DNA of 64,000 bases from Bacteroidales bacterium (GCA_017617715.1 JAFZVQ010000011.1:1-64000), one strand, 5' to 3'. Counted from the first letter of the stretch, positions 27,597 through 40,096 are shown. Notes: generated by a model from the sequence alone, not told the origin. Translations and numbers: made by a program.

Positions 27597-28437
27597 TGCA
27601 TCGGGCAAGCCTTGCCGCATCTTCTTCGGGCAGGATTCCGGCCCCGGCGAGCGCTTCCACCGTCCATTCTTCCCGGGGGCTGTTCTCCCTGAAAAGCACG
27701 ATGGAGTGCGCTGTGTGATGGTTTTTAATGTATGGATGCAGGCGCAGGCTGTCTTCGGGCATCTGCCAGAGGCGGAAGGGCCGGGAAGGCTTGCTGCAGA
27801 TAATAAGGTCGCTGAGTCCGTCGTATTTTTCCTTGTCGAAATGGTAGATGTCCATAAGCTGCTCCTTGTAGGAATAGCCGCCCAGCCGGGCCCTGTACTC
27901 CACCATTTTGGCGGCGAAATAAGGGCCTATCCCAGGAAGAGCGTCGAAAGCCGCCGAGTCTGCGAGGTTGATGTCCAGCTTAGGGATGTCGATATATGGC
28001 TTCAGCCGCTCGAACACGGAATCCGCCACCACATAGGACTTTGCGAAATCGGACGGCCGGCGGAAGCGCCCGCCCCTGGCACGGTAATTATCTATGGACT
28101 GGGCCTGTTTCTCGCTGAATCCCAGCCGCATAAGGTCTTCGACGCTCACGGTGTTGGGATTGAAGCGGAAGCTCTCCACGCGGCGCGTCCGGTTGCGGGC
28201 GTGCTGCACCGGCGCGCTGTGCGGGACGTTGCGGCGCACCACATCCGGCACGGTATCTACCGGAGTCTTGTAGACTATATAGACCGTGTCCGGCTTGTCG
28301 CGGGCGGCAGCGATATGCAGCTCCGCCGCCCTGTGCACGAACAGCGCCGACTGATAACCTATAATTAGAAATGCAAGGGCGATAGCGCCCACCTTGAATA
28401 CCGTCGTGGGACTATTCCCGGGATTCTTCTTCTCCAT
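27577..28437 (-). CDS. Membrane-anchored helix-hairpin-helix protein, ComEA-like
   Basis: A 286-residue protein with one N-terminal membrane helix (VGAIALAFLIIGYQSALFV) and two HhH units. The first is FNPNTVSVEDLMRLGFSEKQ and the second LDINLADSAAFDALPGIGPY, each followed by further helices. HhH repeats of this kind bind DNA non-specifically, so DNA binding at the envelope is plausible, but no other competence gene is near. The start ATG at 28437 lies 26 nt inside rsmI, so translation is probably coupled. The tail (WTVEALAGAGILPEEDAARL) is unassigned. Confidence 0.75.
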   Translation of the reverse strand: MEKKNPGNSPTTVFKVGAIALAFLIIGYQSALFVHRAAELHIAAARDKPDTVYIVYKTPVDTVPDVVRRNVPHSAPVQHARNRTRRVESFRFNPNTVSVEDLMRLGFSEKQAQSIDNYRARGGRFRRPSDFAKSYVVADSVFERLKPYIDIPKLDINLADSAAFDALPGIGPYFAAKMVEYRARLGGYSYKEQLMDIYHFDKEKYDGLSDLIICSKPSRPFRLWQMPEDSLRLHPYIKNHHTAHSIVLFRENSPREEWTVEALAGAGILPEEDAARLARCIIAAPF

Positions 28438-29161
28438 GATCCTTCCCCTCCTTGTACTTGTTGCGGTGCTCCCTGTGCCCTTCGGAGGGCAGGCCGGCCA
28501 CAACTATTACAATTTCTCCCTTGGGCTCGACGGCCCTGAAATGCTCGAGCACCTCCGCCAGGCTCCCCCGGCAGTGCTCCTCATGCAGCTTGGATATCTC
28601 CCGCGCCACGGAGCACTCGCGCTCCGGGCCGAAATACTCGGCAAACTGCTCCAGCGTCCCAGTCAGACGCCTCGGTGATTCATAGAATATCATAGTTCTC
28701 GTTTCTTTGGTGAGTTCGGTCAAGCGGGTATGGCGGCCCTTCTTCTGCGGCAGGAAGCCCTCAAAGCAGAAGCGGTCGCAGGGAAGCCCGGAACTGACTA
28801 TCGCAGGAATGCAGGCCGTGGCGCCCGGAAGCGTCTGTACTTCAATGCCTTCCGCAGCGCACTCCCGGGCCAGCAGGAAGCCGGGGTCGGAGATTCCCGG
28901 AGTGCCGGCGTCGCTGACGAGGGCCACCTTCAGGCCCTGGAGCAACTTCTCCCTGATAAGGCCCACGGTGCCGTGTTCGTTGAACTTGTGGTGCGACAGC
29001 AACTTCCCCTTGATGCCGTAGTGCTGCAGCAGCACGGAGCTGGTGCGGGTGTCCTCCGCAAGGATGAGATCGGCCTCCCTGAGCACCGAAAGGGCCCTGA
29101 GCGTGATGTCATCCAGATTTCCGACGGGAGTCGGAACTATGTAGAGAATACCGTGCGGCAT
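28412..29161 (-). CDS. rsmI: 16S rRNA (cytidine(1402)-2'-O)-methyltransferase
   Basis: SAM-dependent methyltransferase of the tetrapyrrole-methylase fold that modifies C1402 of 16S rRNA. It has 249 residues. Visible motifs are [19 protein letters not shown] at the N-terminus, [41 protein letters not shown] and FYESPRRL. The C-terminus ends in a charged tail ([21 protein letters not shown] read in part), which is where the next gene begins. It is divergent from tdk. Confidence 0.93.
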   Translation of the reverse strand: MPHGILYIVPTPVGNLDDITLRALSVLREADLILAEDTRTSSVLLQHYGIKGKLLSHHKFNEHGTVGLIREKLLQGLKVALVSDAGTPGISDPGFLLARECAAEGIEVQTLPGATACIPAIVSSGLPCDRFCFEGFLPQKKGRHTRLTELTKETRTMIFYESPRRLTGTLEQFAEYFGPERECSVAREISKLHEEHCRGSLAEVLEHFRAVEPKGEIVIVVAGLPSEGHREHRNKYKEGKDHGEEESRE

Positions 29162-29177
29162 ATCGCAAAGTTTTTAT

Positions 29178-29185
29178 TATATTTG
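29178..29185 (+). promoter_or_regulatory. -7 box of the tdk promoter
   Basis: TATATTTG, 19 nt before the tdk ATG; one of the promoters here that leaves a short 5' leader. Confidence 0.55.
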
Positions 29186-29204
29186 TCTCCACAAAGCTAA
29201 GCAA

Positions 29205-29780
29205 ATGTTTTCAGAAAACCACAAAAAATCCGGCTGCATCGAAGTAGTTTGCGGCTCCATGTTCTCCGGCAAGACCGAAGAGCTCATCAGGCGCCTGCGC
29301 CGCGCCCAGTTCGCCAACCAGAAAATCGCCATTTTCAAGCCGGCAATCGACAACCGGTACTCGGATGTTGAAGTGGTGTCGCACGATTTCCACAAGATTT
29401 CCTCGAAGCCCATTTCAAAAGCCACCGACATGCTTGAGATCGAGCCGGACGTGGAAGTGGTCGGCGTGGACGAGGCCCAGTTCTTCGGGCCAGAGCTTGT
29501 GGACGTGTGCCAGACGCTTGCGAACCGCGGAGTCCGCGTGATAATCGCCGGCCTCGACACCGACTACCTCGGCAAGCCCTTCGGGCCCATGCCCATGCTC
29601 ATGGCTGTGGCTGAAGACGTGCAGAAAGTCCACGCCATCTGCGTGAAATGCGGCAATCTCGCCAATCACTCCCACCGCCTCAGCAAGAGTAGGAAGCTGG
29701 TAGTGCTGGGCGAGAAAGACATCTACGAGCCCCTCTGCCGCGAGTGCTACAACAAGGCTTTGGCCGAAGAAGCAGAATAA
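29205..29780 (+). CDS. tdk: Thymidine kinase, type II
   Basis: Phosphorylates thymidine to dTMP with ATP in the salvage pathway. It has 191 residues. The P-loop is [15 protein letters not shown], the catalytic/Mg site is [10 protein letters not shown], the lasso region follows [15 protein letters not shown], and a structural zinc site is formed by CVKCGN and CREC. All residues expected of family II thymidine kinases are present. It converges with xerD 3 nt away. Confidence 0.95.
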   Translation: MFSENHKKSGCIEVVCGSMFSGKTEELIRRLRRAQFANQKIAIFKPAIDNRYSDVEVVSHDFHKISSKPISKATDMLEIEPDVEVVGVDEAQFFGPELVDVCQTLANRGVRVIIAGLDTDYLGKPFGPMPMLMAVAEDVQKVHAICVKCGNLANHSHRLSKSRKLVVLGEKDIYEPLCRECYNKALAEEAE

Positions 29781-29783
29781 TCC

Positions 29784-30644
29784 TCAGCGTCTGGGGTGGT
29801 GCTCCAGAATGGAGCGCTGCCATGTGCGGGAATCTATGTGCGTGTAGATTTCCGTGGTCAGTATGCTTTCGTGGCCGAGCATTTCCTGCACGATACGCAG
29901 GTCGGCGCCGTTTTCGACCAGGTGCGTCGCAAACGAATGGCGGAAGGTGTGGGGCGAAATCTCCTTGCGCACCCCGGCAAGCATGGCGCGCTGCTTGACC
30001 ATATTGAACACGGAAACGCGGCTCAGCGGCTTCCCGCGCAGGTTCAGGAAGGCGAAATCCGAGTACTCCGGGGCGGCGGGCTCAGGGCGCACTTCGAGCC
30101 ATGCGGAAAGCGCTTCCAGGGCCGGGTCTCCTATCGGCACCAGCCTCTCCTTGTCGCCTTTGCCGACTATGCGCACGAAAGCCTTGTCGAAATCCACGTG
30201 GGAAATGAGCAGGCCGCAGGCCTCGGACACCCGCAGGCCGCAGCCGTAAAGCACCTCGAGGATGGCGCGGTCGCGCAGGTCGCCGGGTTTGGAATCCGGC
30301 ACGCTCTCGATGATGGATGTTACTTCCTCTACCGACAGCACCTCAGGCAGATAGCGCCCAAGTTTGGGGGCATCCACCTTGTCGCATGGATTGTCTTTCC
30401 TCTCCCCTTCCAGGACGAGAAAATCGAAATAGGACCGCAGGGCGCTCAGGGATCGGGCCTGGCTGCGCTTCGAAAGCTCCCCGGAACGGGACGACATGTA
30501 GGCTATGACGTCCTCCGAGGTGCATTCCACGGCCGCTTTTCCGCCCAGGAAGGACAGGAAGGCGGCTACTTCTGCGCCATAGGCAGCCACCGTGTTCGGC
30601 GAGAGCCGCCTCTCTATGGAAAGGTAGTATGAGTACTGGTCCAC
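29784..30644 (-). CDS. xerD: Tyrosine site-specific recombinase XerD-like
   Basis: Resolves chromosome dimers at dif. The SAM-like core-binding domain (LSPNTVAAYGAEVAAFLSFL) is followed by the catalytic domain with all active residues: Arg in GLRVSEACGL, Lys in GKGDKERLVP, HxxR in SPHTFRHSFATHL, His in MLGHESILTT and Tyr in IYTHID. The GTG at 30644 is proposed as the start because a -7 box ends 3 nt upstream; a TTG at 30659 would add five residues and bring it closer to the usual 295-300. It is chromosomal and has no nearby element genes, so a housekeeping role is favoured over a mobile integrase. Confidence 0.88.
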   Translation of the reverse strand: MDQYSYYLSIERRLSPNTVAAYGAEVAAFLSFLGGKAAVECTSEDVIAYMSSRSGELSKRSQARSLSALRSYFDFLVLEGERKDNPCDKVDAPKLGRYLPEVLSVEEVTSIIESVPDSKPGDLRDRAILEVLYGCGLRVSEACGLLISHVDFDKAFVRIVGKGDKERLVPIGDPALEALSAWLEVRPEPAAPEYSDFAFLNLRGKPLSRVSVFNMVKQRAMLAGVRKEISPHTFRHSFATHLVENGADLRIVQEMLGHESILTTEIYTHIDSRTWQRSILEHHPRR

Positions 30645-30647
30645 ATA

Positions 30648-30655
30648 CAAATTTA
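30648..30655 (-). promoter_or_regulatory. -7 box of the xerD promoter
   Basis: TAAATTTG on the minus strand, 3 nt before the GTG at 30644; back to back with the plus-strand box at 30668-30675. Confidence 0.5.
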
Positions 30656-30667
30656 ACAATTATTTTG

Positions 30668-30675
30668 TATATTTG
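30668..30675 (+). promoter_or_regulatory. -7 box before the C11 peptidase-guaB-guaA genes
   Basis: TATATTTG, 9 nt before the ATG at 30685. Confidence 0.6.
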
Positions 30676-30684
30676 TAAATTCTT

Positions 30685-33353
<2,669 letters not shown>

Positions 33354-33374
33354 GTTATTTAGTATTGTATATTT

Positions 33375-34358
33375 ATGACTAAAGGAAATGTTCGCCCCGC
33401 TGACATGGAGCGTATCACTACGCCCGCTCTGGCGCAGAAATTCATTGAAGAGCAAATAAAGGAGCTGCGTGCTCAGATTGGAGACAAGAAGGTGCTGCTG
33501 GCACTGTCCGGCGGTGTGGATTCGTCGGTGGTTGCCGCCCTGCTGATAAAGGCAGTCGGCAATCAGTTGGTGTCGGTGCACGTGAACCACGGCTTGCTGC
33601 GCAAGGGTGAGCCCGAGCAGGTGATCCGGGTGTTCCGTGACGAACTGAAGGCCAACCTGATTTACGTGGATGCAGTGGACCGCTTCCTGGACAAGCTCGC
33701 CGGAGTGGCGGATCCCGAGCAGAAACGCAAGATCATCGGCGCCGAGTTCATCCGCGTGTTCGAGGAAGAGGCCCGCAAGCTGGAGGATATCAGCTTCCTG
33801 GCCCAGGGCACAATCTATCCCGACATTATCGAGTCCGGCCCCGTGAAGTCCCACCACAACGTCGGCGGCCTGCCCGAAGATCTCAAGTTTGAGCTGGTTG
33901 AACCGATCAAGCTGCTGTTCAAGGATGAGGTCCGCGTAGTGGGCGAGGAGCTCGGGCTGCCCGACAACATGGTGTACCGCCAGCCCTTCCCCGGCCCCGG
34001 CCTGGGCGTGCGCTGCACCGGCGCCATCACCCGCGACCGCCTGGAGGCACTGCGCGAAAGCGACGCCATCCTGCGCGAGGAGTTCGCAAAAAGCGGCCTG
34101 GCCGGCAAAGTCTGGCAGTACTTCACCATCGTGCCCGACTATAAGTCGACAGGCGTCAAGGACGGCAAACGCAGCTGGGACTGGCCCGTCATCATCCGCG
34201 CCGTCAACACCCGCGATGCCATGACCGCCACCATCGAGGAAATCCCCTACGAACTGCTGCACCACATCACCCGGCGCATAGTGACCGAAGTCCCCGGCGT
34301 CAACCGCGTCCTCTACGACCTCACCCCCAAGCCCACCGGCACCATCGAGTGGGAGTAA
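33375..34358 (+). CDS. guaA: GMP synthase, ATP pyrophosphatase part only (no glutamine amidotransferase domain)
   Basis: Aminates XMP to GMP. The protein has 327 residues against about 510-525 for usual bacterial GuaA. It starts directly in the ATP-PPase domain: the PP-loop is [16 protein letters not shown], and the dimerisation/XMP domain ends [11 protein letters not shown] with [11 protein letters not shown] and NTRDAMTA. The N-terminal class I amidotransferase domain is missing, and only 21 bp separate it from guaB, so it cannot be hidden upstream. The enzyme should use ammonia, unless a separate amidotransferase subunit exists elsewhere. The start is uncertain: ATG 33375 or ATG 33405 ([12 protein letters not shown]). 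Confidence 0.92.
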   Translation: MTKGNVRPADMERITTPALAQKFIEEQIKELRAQIGDKKVLLALSGGVDSSVVAALLIKAVGNQLVSVHVNHGLLRKGEPEQVIRVFRDELKANLIYVDAVDRFLDKLAGVADPEQKRKIIGAEFIRVFEEEARKLEDISFLAQGTIYPDIIESGPVKSHHNVGGLPEDLKFELVEPIKLLFKDEVRVVGEELGLPDNMVYRQPFPGPGLGVRCTGAITRDRLEALRESDAILREEFAKSGLAGKVWQYFTIVPDYKSTGVKDGKRSWDWPVIIRAVNTRDAMTATIEEIPYELLHHITRRIVTEVPGVNRVLYDLTPKPTGTIEWE

Positions 34359-34428
34359 TCGGAGTTGACCGATGCCATAGCGGAGCGAAGGCAACATTAC
34401 TTCAACGTGTGCATAAATTAAATTTTTC

Positions 34429-34452
34429 GGCATTATATATATAAATATTGCC
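34429..34452. promoter_or_regulatory. Imperfect 24-bp palindrome, possible operator of the toxin-antitoxin operon
   Basis: GGCATTATAT...AAATATTGCC matches its reverse complement at 20 of 24 positions. It sits 10 bp upstream of the -7 box, over the -33 region, where a self-regulating antitoxin would bind. This is inference from position and symmetry. Confidence 0.45.
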
Positions 34453-34462
34453 AAATTATGAT

Positions 34463-34470
34463 TATCTTTG
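34463..34470 (+). promoter_or_regulatory. -7 box of the toxin-antitoxin operon
   Basis: TATCTTTG, 15 nt before the ATG at 34486. Confidence 0.6.
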
Positions 34471-34485
34471 CGAAAAGATGTGATT

Positions 34486-35433
34486 ATGAGAACATCTGAT
34501 TATTGCAAAGATATTGATTCCCTTCTTCAAGGGGAAAGTGCTTTGACGGTTGCTCACTTCACTTCGGCATGGCCTGAAGTGCCTATGCCCACCGTGTATT
34601 CCCGCATACGTGGCCTGATGCGTGAGGGAAGGCTTTCGCAGGCCGGCCGAGGGCTGTATCTGCCTGTTCATAAACCTAAATTTGAGGTGGCTGTCACCGA
34701 ATGGATGATTCGTGTTAATGGCTGGCTCATTGAAGGATGCGAAGGCGTTAACCATTGTATTTACGAAAAGGGTGGCAATTTGTACGTAGAAACGTACAAA
34801 GGTTATATCCCGCTGGTGACAGATTGCTTAAAACGGCATTCTGCAAAAGTAGTCCGGCAAAAAGATGCCAAGGCATTCCCGGCTACTCTCGAAGGGTATA
34901 TCATCGTGGGCACTCTGGTTTCAGATGCTCCCGTTGTGTCAGAGGAGAACTTTTCCCTTCCCTCGTTGGAAAAAATCCTTGTAGATAATCTGAGCCAAAA
35001 AGGAGATGATGAAAAAGAGTGCCAGTTTGCATTCCAAAAAGCAATGGAGGTGTATCCAGTGAATATAAACCGTATGAAACGCTATGCGGCAAGACGGGGC
35101 TTGAAGGAAGAATTATCTACATCTCTACTCGCCCTTGACAATGAGCGAATGGCGCTGTTCTCCGCCATGCAGAAGTATCTTGCAAGCATTCCTGTCCTTC
35201 GTGCATGGGTTTTCGGTTCCTTTGCCCGTGGAGAGGAAACACCTGGAAGTGATTTAGACCTGCTCGTTGATTATGACCCTTCCTCCAACGTGTCTTTATT
35301 GGATATTATCCGCTACAAGAAGAAGCTTGAGATAGTAATCGGCCGGGATGTAGACCTGGTGGAAAACGGTTATTTGAAACCCTTTGCCGTCCCCTCGGCA
35401 GACCGTGATAAATATTTAGTCTATGAGAGATAA
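34486..35433 (+). CDS. Composite antitoxin: AbiEi-like winged-helix region fused to MNT nucleotidyltransferase
   Basis: A 315-residue protein. Residues 1-65 look like a winged helix (TVYSRIRGLMREGRLSQAGR). The middle, to about 195, resembles AbiEi/DUF6577-type antitoxins, with SLPSLEKILVDNLSQK and INRMKRYAARRGL. Residues 205-315 form a minimal nucleotidyltransferase with GSFARGEETPGSDLDLLVD (the GSx10DxD pattern) and a third Asp in GRDVDLVE. MNT proteins neutralise HEPN toxins, often by adding nucleotides to the toxin Tyr. The ATG at 34486 was chosen since a TTG at 34468 lies within the -7 box. Its base composition is clearly more AT-rich than its neighbours, suggesting transfer. It overlaps the HepT gene by 11 nt. 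Confidence 0.8.
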   Translation: MRTSDYCKDIDSLLQGESALTVAHFTSAWPEVPMPTVYSRIRGLMREGRLSQAGRGLYLPVHKPKFEVAVTEWMIRVNGWLIEGCEGVNHCIYEKGGNLYVETYKGYIPLVTDCLKRHSAKVVRQKDAKAFPATLEGYIIVGTLVSDAPVVSEENFSLPSLEKILVDNLSQKGDDEKECQFAFQKAMEVYPVNINRMKRYAARRGLKEELSTSLLALDNERMALFSAMQKYLASIPVLRAWVFGSFARGEETPGSDLDLLVDYDPSSNVSLLDIIRYKKKLEIVIGRDVDLVENGYLKPFAVPSADRDKYLVYER

Positions 35434-35758
35434 GCTAAACGATCCTGCCCGGATACAGTTGATACGGGAAGCAATAGAGAACATTGAGAGTTTTATGCAA
35501 GGGACAAACTCTCCGGAAGCATTTGAAGGGAACAAGATCCTTTGCCACGCTGTTGCTTATAACCTTCAATGCATAGGGGAAGGAGTCTATCGTCTTTCAA
35601 AAGAGTTCATCTCTTCACATAAAGAAATCGACTGGGAGGAAATAGAAGGTCTTAGACACGTGCTGGTACACGATTATTACATGGTGAATATGAGAACTCT
35701 CTGGAACATTCTCCAAAAAGACCTTCCCAATCTCAAGCGATATGTCGAGGCTTTGTAA
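35423..35758 (+). CDS. hepT: HepT-like HEPN toxin
   Basis: A 111-residue all-helical HEPN protein, the RNase-type toxin partner of MNT antitoxins. The Rx4HxY active motif is intact in LRHVLVHDYYMVN, near residue 85. The N-terminal helix IQLIREAIENIESFMQG and the stretch YNLQCIGEGVYRLS are typical of the HepT subgroup. It is translated from inside the end of the antitoxin gene. The Tyr of the motif is the expected target of AMPylation by the partner. It is AT-rich like the antitoxin gene. Confidence 0.85.
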   Translation: MRDKLNDPARIQLIREAIENIESFMQGTNSPEAFEGNKILCHAVAYNLQCIGEGVYRLSKEFISSHKEIDWEEIEGLRHVLVHDYYMVNMRTLWNILQKDLPNLKRYVEAL

Positions 35759-35800
35759 GCAAGGTGGCTAAGTACTATATCCCCTGTTTCATACGAATAA

Positions 35801-37987
35801 CTAGTTGATAAACAGTAGCTCGCGGTATTTGGGGAGGGGCCAGGTGTCGTTGTCGACGACCTCTTCAAGTTGGTCGATGGGCGTGCGGATGGTGGAGAGG
35901 CTTTCGGCGATCTTGTGGTAGGCGACAGCCTTTTCATATTCGTCCGTGATGGCGTTGGCTTTCTTTCGGGCTTCAACCATATTGCCCACGAGGGATTCAA
36001 GTTCGGTCACCCAACCCGATATCTTGTCGGAGAGTTTGATTGCGACCGACGCTTTCTCCTTGTAGCTTTCCGGGAAGTTTTCCTTCATGAGGGATATATT
36101 CTTGAGAAGGGCGTTCTGGTAGGCAAGGGCCGCCGGGATGATGTGGTTGATAGCCATACGTCCCAGCACACGGGCCTCGATCTGGATTTTCTTTGAGTAC
36201 ATCTCCCATTTCACTTCGTTGCGTGCCTCCAGCTCTTTCCTGGTCATAATGCCGAGCGAAGTGAAAAGCTCCACTGATTCCGGAGTGGTGTAGGCCTTGA
36301 TGATTTCCGGCGCGCTGCGCTCCGTGTCAAGGCCGCGGCGTGCCGCTTCGCGCTGCCACTCGTCGGAATAGCCGTTGCCGTCGAAGCAGACCACATCTAT
36401 GACCGAGCGGATGATGGGCTTGAGAGTATCCATCACGGCGATTTCCAGAGGCTTGCCTGTCGCAAGTTCCCTGTCGAGATCTCCCTTGAAGAGATTGAGC
36501 TGCTGGGCCACGGCCGCGCTCAGGGCAATCATCGCGCCGGCACAGTTGGACGATGAACCAACTGCACGGAATTCGAAGCGGTTGCCCGTGAAGGCAAAGG
36601 GCGAGGTGCGGTTGCGGTCGGTATTGTCCAGGAATATTTCCGGGATTTCCACGAGCCCCACTGACGCTCCTGTCTTTCCTGCTATCTCTATGGGGGTACC
36701 GGAAGGCAGTTCGACCAGCTTGCGCAGCACTTCGGTCATGGTACGGCCAAGGAATGCCGATACTATTGCCGGAGGGGCCTCGTTTGCGCCAAGCCTGTGC
36801 TCGTTGGTGGCGCTGGCGATGCTTGCCTTCAACAGGGCGTTGTGCCGCTGCACCGCAGCCAGCACATTCACGAAGAACGTGACGAACTGCAGGTTGCCGA
36901 GGGCATCCTTACCCGGGGCGAGCAGCTGTGTGCCGGTGTCCGTGCCCAGTGACCAGTTGTTGTGCTTGCCGGAACCGTTTATGCCTGCAAAGGGCTTTTC
37001 ATGGAGCAGGACCACGAATCCGTGCTTCCTCGCCACGGTGTTCATGGTGTTCATAATCATCTGGTTCTGGTCGTTGGAGAGGTTGCACTCGCCATAGATG
37101 GAGGCGAATTCGAACTGGTTCGGAGCCACCTCGTTATGCCTGGTCTTCAATGGGATGCCAAGTTTGCACCCCTCTATCTCAAGCTCCCGCATAAAAGCCG
37201 CTACCCGGGAAGGGATGGCCGCAAAATAGTGGTCGTCCAGTTGCTGGTTCTTGGAAGAAGCATGACCCACCAGAGTCCTGCCGGTGAGCATCAGGTCCGG
37301 CCTGGCCGCATAAAGGTCTTCATCCACGAGAAAGTACTCCTGCTCCCACCCCAGATACGAATACACCTTCTTGACATCCGGATTGAACAGGCGGCAGATG
37401 GGCAGGGCCGCTTCCGAGACAGCCTTGAGCGACTTTTTCAGTGGAGTCTTATAGTCGAGAGCCTCTCCTGTGTAGGATATGAATACCGTCGGTATGCAAA
37501 GGGTGTCGCCCTGGATAAAGACAGGAGATGTGGGGTCCCATGCCGTGTACCCGCGGGCCTCGAAGGTGGCCCTGATGCCTCCGCTGGGGAACGAGGATGC
37601 GTCAGGCTCCTGCTGTATGAGAGATTTGCCGTTGAACGCCTCGATCACACCGCCCTTGCCGTCATACTCGAGCATGGAGTCGTGTTTCTCGGCGGTAAGC
37701 TCGGTCAGCGGCTGGAACCAGTGCGTAATATGCGTCACGCCGTGTTCGAGCGCCCATTCTTTCATGCCGCCGGCCACTTTGTCGGCCGTGGAAAGGTCCA
37801 GGGGATGGCCGTTGTCGATACAATCTACCAAAGCATTGAAGACCTTGCTGTCGAGATATTTACGCATCTTGTCCCGGTTGAAGACAAGCTCTCCGAAATA
37901 TGCCGACTGCCGCTCATTGGGGGCGGTCACGTCCTTAGCCTTCTTTTTGAAGGCTTCCTGGACAACGTCAAATCTGAGTTTGCTCAT
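35801..37987 (-). CDS. glnN: Glutamine synthetase type III
   Basis: Makes glutamine from glutamate, ammonia and ATP. The 728-residue length identifies the large type III form typical of Bacteroidales. Motifs visible are GWEQEYFLVDEDLY, HNEVAPNQFEFA, the ATP-binding HEKPFAGINGSGKHNNWSL, and FTGNRFEFRAVGSS. The C-terminal helical region with KIQIEARVLGRMAIN is the type III extension. It lies 5 nt behind folD, so it is the last gene of the minus-strand purine gene series, an unusual position for an ammonia-assimilation enzyme. Confidence 0.95.
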   Translation of the reverse strand: MSKLRFDVVQEAFKKKAKDVTAPNERQSAYFGELVFNRDKMRKYLDSKVFNALVDCIDNGHPLDLSTADKVAGGMKEWALEHGVTHITHWFQPLTELTAEKHDSMLEYDGKGGVIEAFNGKSLIQQEPDASSFPSGGIRATFEARGYTAWDPTSPVFIQGDTLCIPTVFISYTGEALDYKTPLKKSLKAVSEAALPICRLFNPDVKKVYSYLGWEQEYFLVDEDLYAARPDLMLTGRTLVGHASSKNQQLDDHYFAAIPSRVAAFMRELEIEGCKLGIPLKTRHNEVAPNQFEFASIYGECNLSNDQNQMIMNTMNTVARKHGFVVLLHEKPFAGINGSGKHNNWSLGTDTGTQLLAPGKDALGNLQFVTFFVNVLAAVQRHNALLKASIASATNEHRLGANEAPPAIVSAFLGRTMTEVLRKLVELPSGTPIEIAGKTGASVGLVEIPEIFLDNTDRNRTSPFAFTGNRFEFRAVGSSSNCAGAMIALSAAVAQQLNLFKGDLDRELATGKPLEIAVMDTLKPIIRSVIDVVCFDGNGYSDEWQREAARRGLDTERSAPEIIKAYTTPESVELFTSLGIMTRKELEARNEVKWEMYSKKIQIEARVLGRMAINHIIPAALAYQNALLKNISLMKENFPESYKEKASVAIKLSDKISGWVTELESLVGNMVEARKKANAITDEYEKAVAYHKIAESLSTIRTPIDQLEEVVDNDTWPLPKYRELLFIN

Positions 37988-37992
37988 AACTG

Positions 37993-38844
37993 TTATGAAT
38001 TATGCTCAACGAAGCAACGGATGGTGTTCTCCATAAGCATGGCGATGGTCATGGGCCCGACCCCTCCAGGGACGGGAGTGATCCAGCCCGCCACTTCAGA
38101 GACCGAGTCGAAATCGACATCGCCGACGATTTTGCCCTCGTCGGTGCGGTTGATGCCCACGTCGATCACCACGGCCCCGGGCTTCACCATGTCGCCGGTA
38201 ATCATCCGGGGCCTGCCGACGGCAGCCACCAGCACGTCTGCGCCACGGGTCACGGCCGCCAGGTCGCGGGTCCGGGAATGGGCGATTGTGACTGTGGCGT
38301 TTCGGTCCAGCAGGAGTTTCGCCACCGGCTTGCCCACTATGTTGCTGCGCCCCACGACAACGGCCGTCTTGCCATTCAGGTCGCAGCCTATGCTGTCTAT
38401 CATGCGCATCACGCCGGCGGGAGTGCAGGGCACTATGCAGTCTTTGCCCAGCCACAGACCGGCCACGTTGCCGGGATGGAAACCGTCCACATCCTTTTCG
38501 CGCGCAATGGCGTCGATCACCTTCTCCTCGTCGATATGCTTCGGGAGAGGAAGCTGGACAAGGATTCCGTCCACGGCCGGGTCGGCGTTCAGCTCTGCTA
38601 TTCTCTTCAGTAGGAGCTCCTCGGATATATCGGAAGGCAGCTCCAGCTGAAGGGATTCGATTCCCGTGAATGCGGCCGCCTTAACCTTATTGCGGACGTA
38701 AACCTGACTGGCAGGGTTCTCCCCCACTATTATTACCGCAAGGCAGGGCCTGCGCCCATACCGGGCCTCGAGTTCGACTACCTTAGCCTTGACTTCTTCT
38801 TTGACAACGGCGCTCAGCGCCTTTCCGTCTATTATTCTTGCCAT
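37993..38844 (-). CDS. folD: Methylenetetrahydrofolate dehydrogenase/cyclohydrolase
   Basis: Interconverts 5,10-methylene-THF and 10-formyl-THF, the one-carbon donor for the PurN and PurH reactions encoded in the same operon. It has 283 residues. Signatures are the Lys-containing [34 protein letters not shown], the Rossmann motif [13 protein letters not shown], and the C-terminal [18 protein letters not shown]. It is 1 nt downstream of purD. Confidence 0.96.
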   Translation of the reverse strand: MARIIDGKALSAVVKEEVKAKVVELEARYGRRPCLAVIIVGENPASQVYVRNKVKAAAFTGIESLQLELPSDISEELLLKRIAELNADPAVDGILVQLPLPKHIDEEKVIDAIAREKDVDGFHPGNVAGLWLGKDCIVPCTPAGVMRMIDSIGCDLNGKTAVVVGRSNIVGKPVAKLLLDRNATVTIAHSRTRDLAAVTRGADVLVAAVGRPRMITGDMVKPGAVVIDVGINRTDEGKIVGDVDFDSVSEVAGWITPVPGGVGPMTIAMLMENTIRCFVEHNS

Positions 38845-38845
38845 A

Positions 38846-40096
38846 CTACTTAAGCGCCTGATGCGCTATGTCTGAACGATAAAACAAATTGTCGCATTGA
38901 ATCCGGGACACGGCTTCATATACTTTTTTCCGCGCCTCGGCAAGGCTGCGGCCCTTGCACACAGGCATAAGCACGCGCCCTCCGTTGGTCACGAGCCTTC
39001 CGTCTTTCAGGGCGGTGCCCATATGATAGACGCGGGCCCCGGCGGCGTCGATGCCGCTGATCCCGAACCCCTTCTCATAGTGGCCGGGATAGCCCCTGGA
39101 GGCCAGCACCACGCCCATGGTGACTTCGTCGCTCCATTCGAGCGGGCCCACCGGGCTGCCTGAGGCCACGGCATCGAACAGCGCAAAAGCGTCGCCCTGC
39201 AGCAACGGCAGCACCACCTCCGTCTCGGGATCGCCAAAGCGGGCGTTGAACTCAATCACCTTGATGCCGTCGGCAGTCTTCATGAGCCCGCCGTAAAGCA
39301 CCCCGCTCAGGGGACAGCCCTCGGACACCATGCCCGAAGCCGCCTTGCACATTATTTCCTGATAAGCGAATTCCCTGTCAGCCGCGGTGATGAACGGCAA
39401 TCCGGTGTACGCGCCCATGCCACCGGTATTGGGGCCCTTGTCGCCGTCGAAGGCGCGCTTATGGTCCTGCGACAGGGGCATGGGATACACGTCGTCTCCG
39501 CACACGAAACACATGAACGAAAACTCCGGGCCTTCCAGGTAATCTTCCACCACCACGCGCCCCTGCCCGAAGCTGTGGTCCAGGAGCATGGAGGCGAGGG
39601 CCTCGCGCGCCTCCTGCATATCCGAGGCGATCACCACGCCCTTGCCGGCGGCCAGCCCGTCGTATTTGAGGACGGCCGGGAAAGGTCGGCGCGACACATA
39701 CTCCACCGCCTCGCCGTAATCGGAGAAACTGCGATAAGCCGCCGTGGGGATGCCGTATTTGGACATAAGCTGCTTGGCGAACTCCTTGCTGCTCTCGATC
39801 CTTGTAGCAGCAGCGGTGTGCCCAAAGATCCTGAGCCCTTCGGCACGGAAAGCGTCAACGATTCCGGCAGAGAGCGAAGCTTCAGGACCGACGACGGTCA
39901 GGTCCACCGCATGCTCCAGGGCAAAAGCCTTGAGCCCTTCGACATCCGTATCCTTCAGCGGCACGTTGACAGCCTGCTCCCCTGTTCCGGCATTGCCCGG
40001 GGCGCAGTAAATCCTGGAAACCTGCGGGGAACGGGCCAGAGCATCCACAATGGCATGCTCCCGGCCGCCTCCACCTATGACCAAAACGGTTTTCAT
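38846..40096 (-). CDS. purD: Phosphoribosylamine-glycine ligase
   Basis: Joins phosphoribosylamine and glycine with ATP to form GAR. It has 416 residues with an ATP-grasp fold: [13 protein letters not shown] at the N-terminus, [47 protein letters not shown], and the metal-binding [19 protein letters not shown]. It lies 3 nt after purH. Confidence 0.96.
   Translation of the reverse strand: MKTVLVIGGGGREHAIVDALARSPQVSRIYCAPGNAGTGEQAVNVPLKDTDVEGLKAFALEHAVDLTVVGPEASLSAGIVDAFRAEGLRIFGHTAAATRIESSKEFAKQLMSKYGIPTAAYRSFSDYGEAVEYVSRRPFPAVLKYDGLAAGKGVVIASDMQEAREALASMLLDHSFGQGRVVVEDYLEGPEFSFMCFVCGDDVYPMPLSQDHKRAFDGDKGPNTGGMGAYTGLPFITAADREFAYQEIMCKAASGMVSEGCPLSGVLYGGLMKTADGIKVIEFNARFGDPETEVVLPLLQGDAFALFDAVASGSPVGPLEWSDEVTMGVVLASRGYPGHYEKGFGISGIDAAGARVYHMGTALKDGRLVTNGGRVLMPVCKGRSLAEARKKVYEAVSRIQCDNLFYRSDIAHQALK

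Noticed and set aside
29784..30644. XerD-like gene as a mobile-element integrase
   Set aside because: No attachment repeats, excisionase or cargo genes are near, and the protein has the length and motifs of a housekeeping XerD.
33368..33375. -7 box for guaA (TATATTTA)
   Set aside because: It lacks the final G and overlaps the ATG itself; guaA is 21 bp behind guaB and is more likely transcribed with it.
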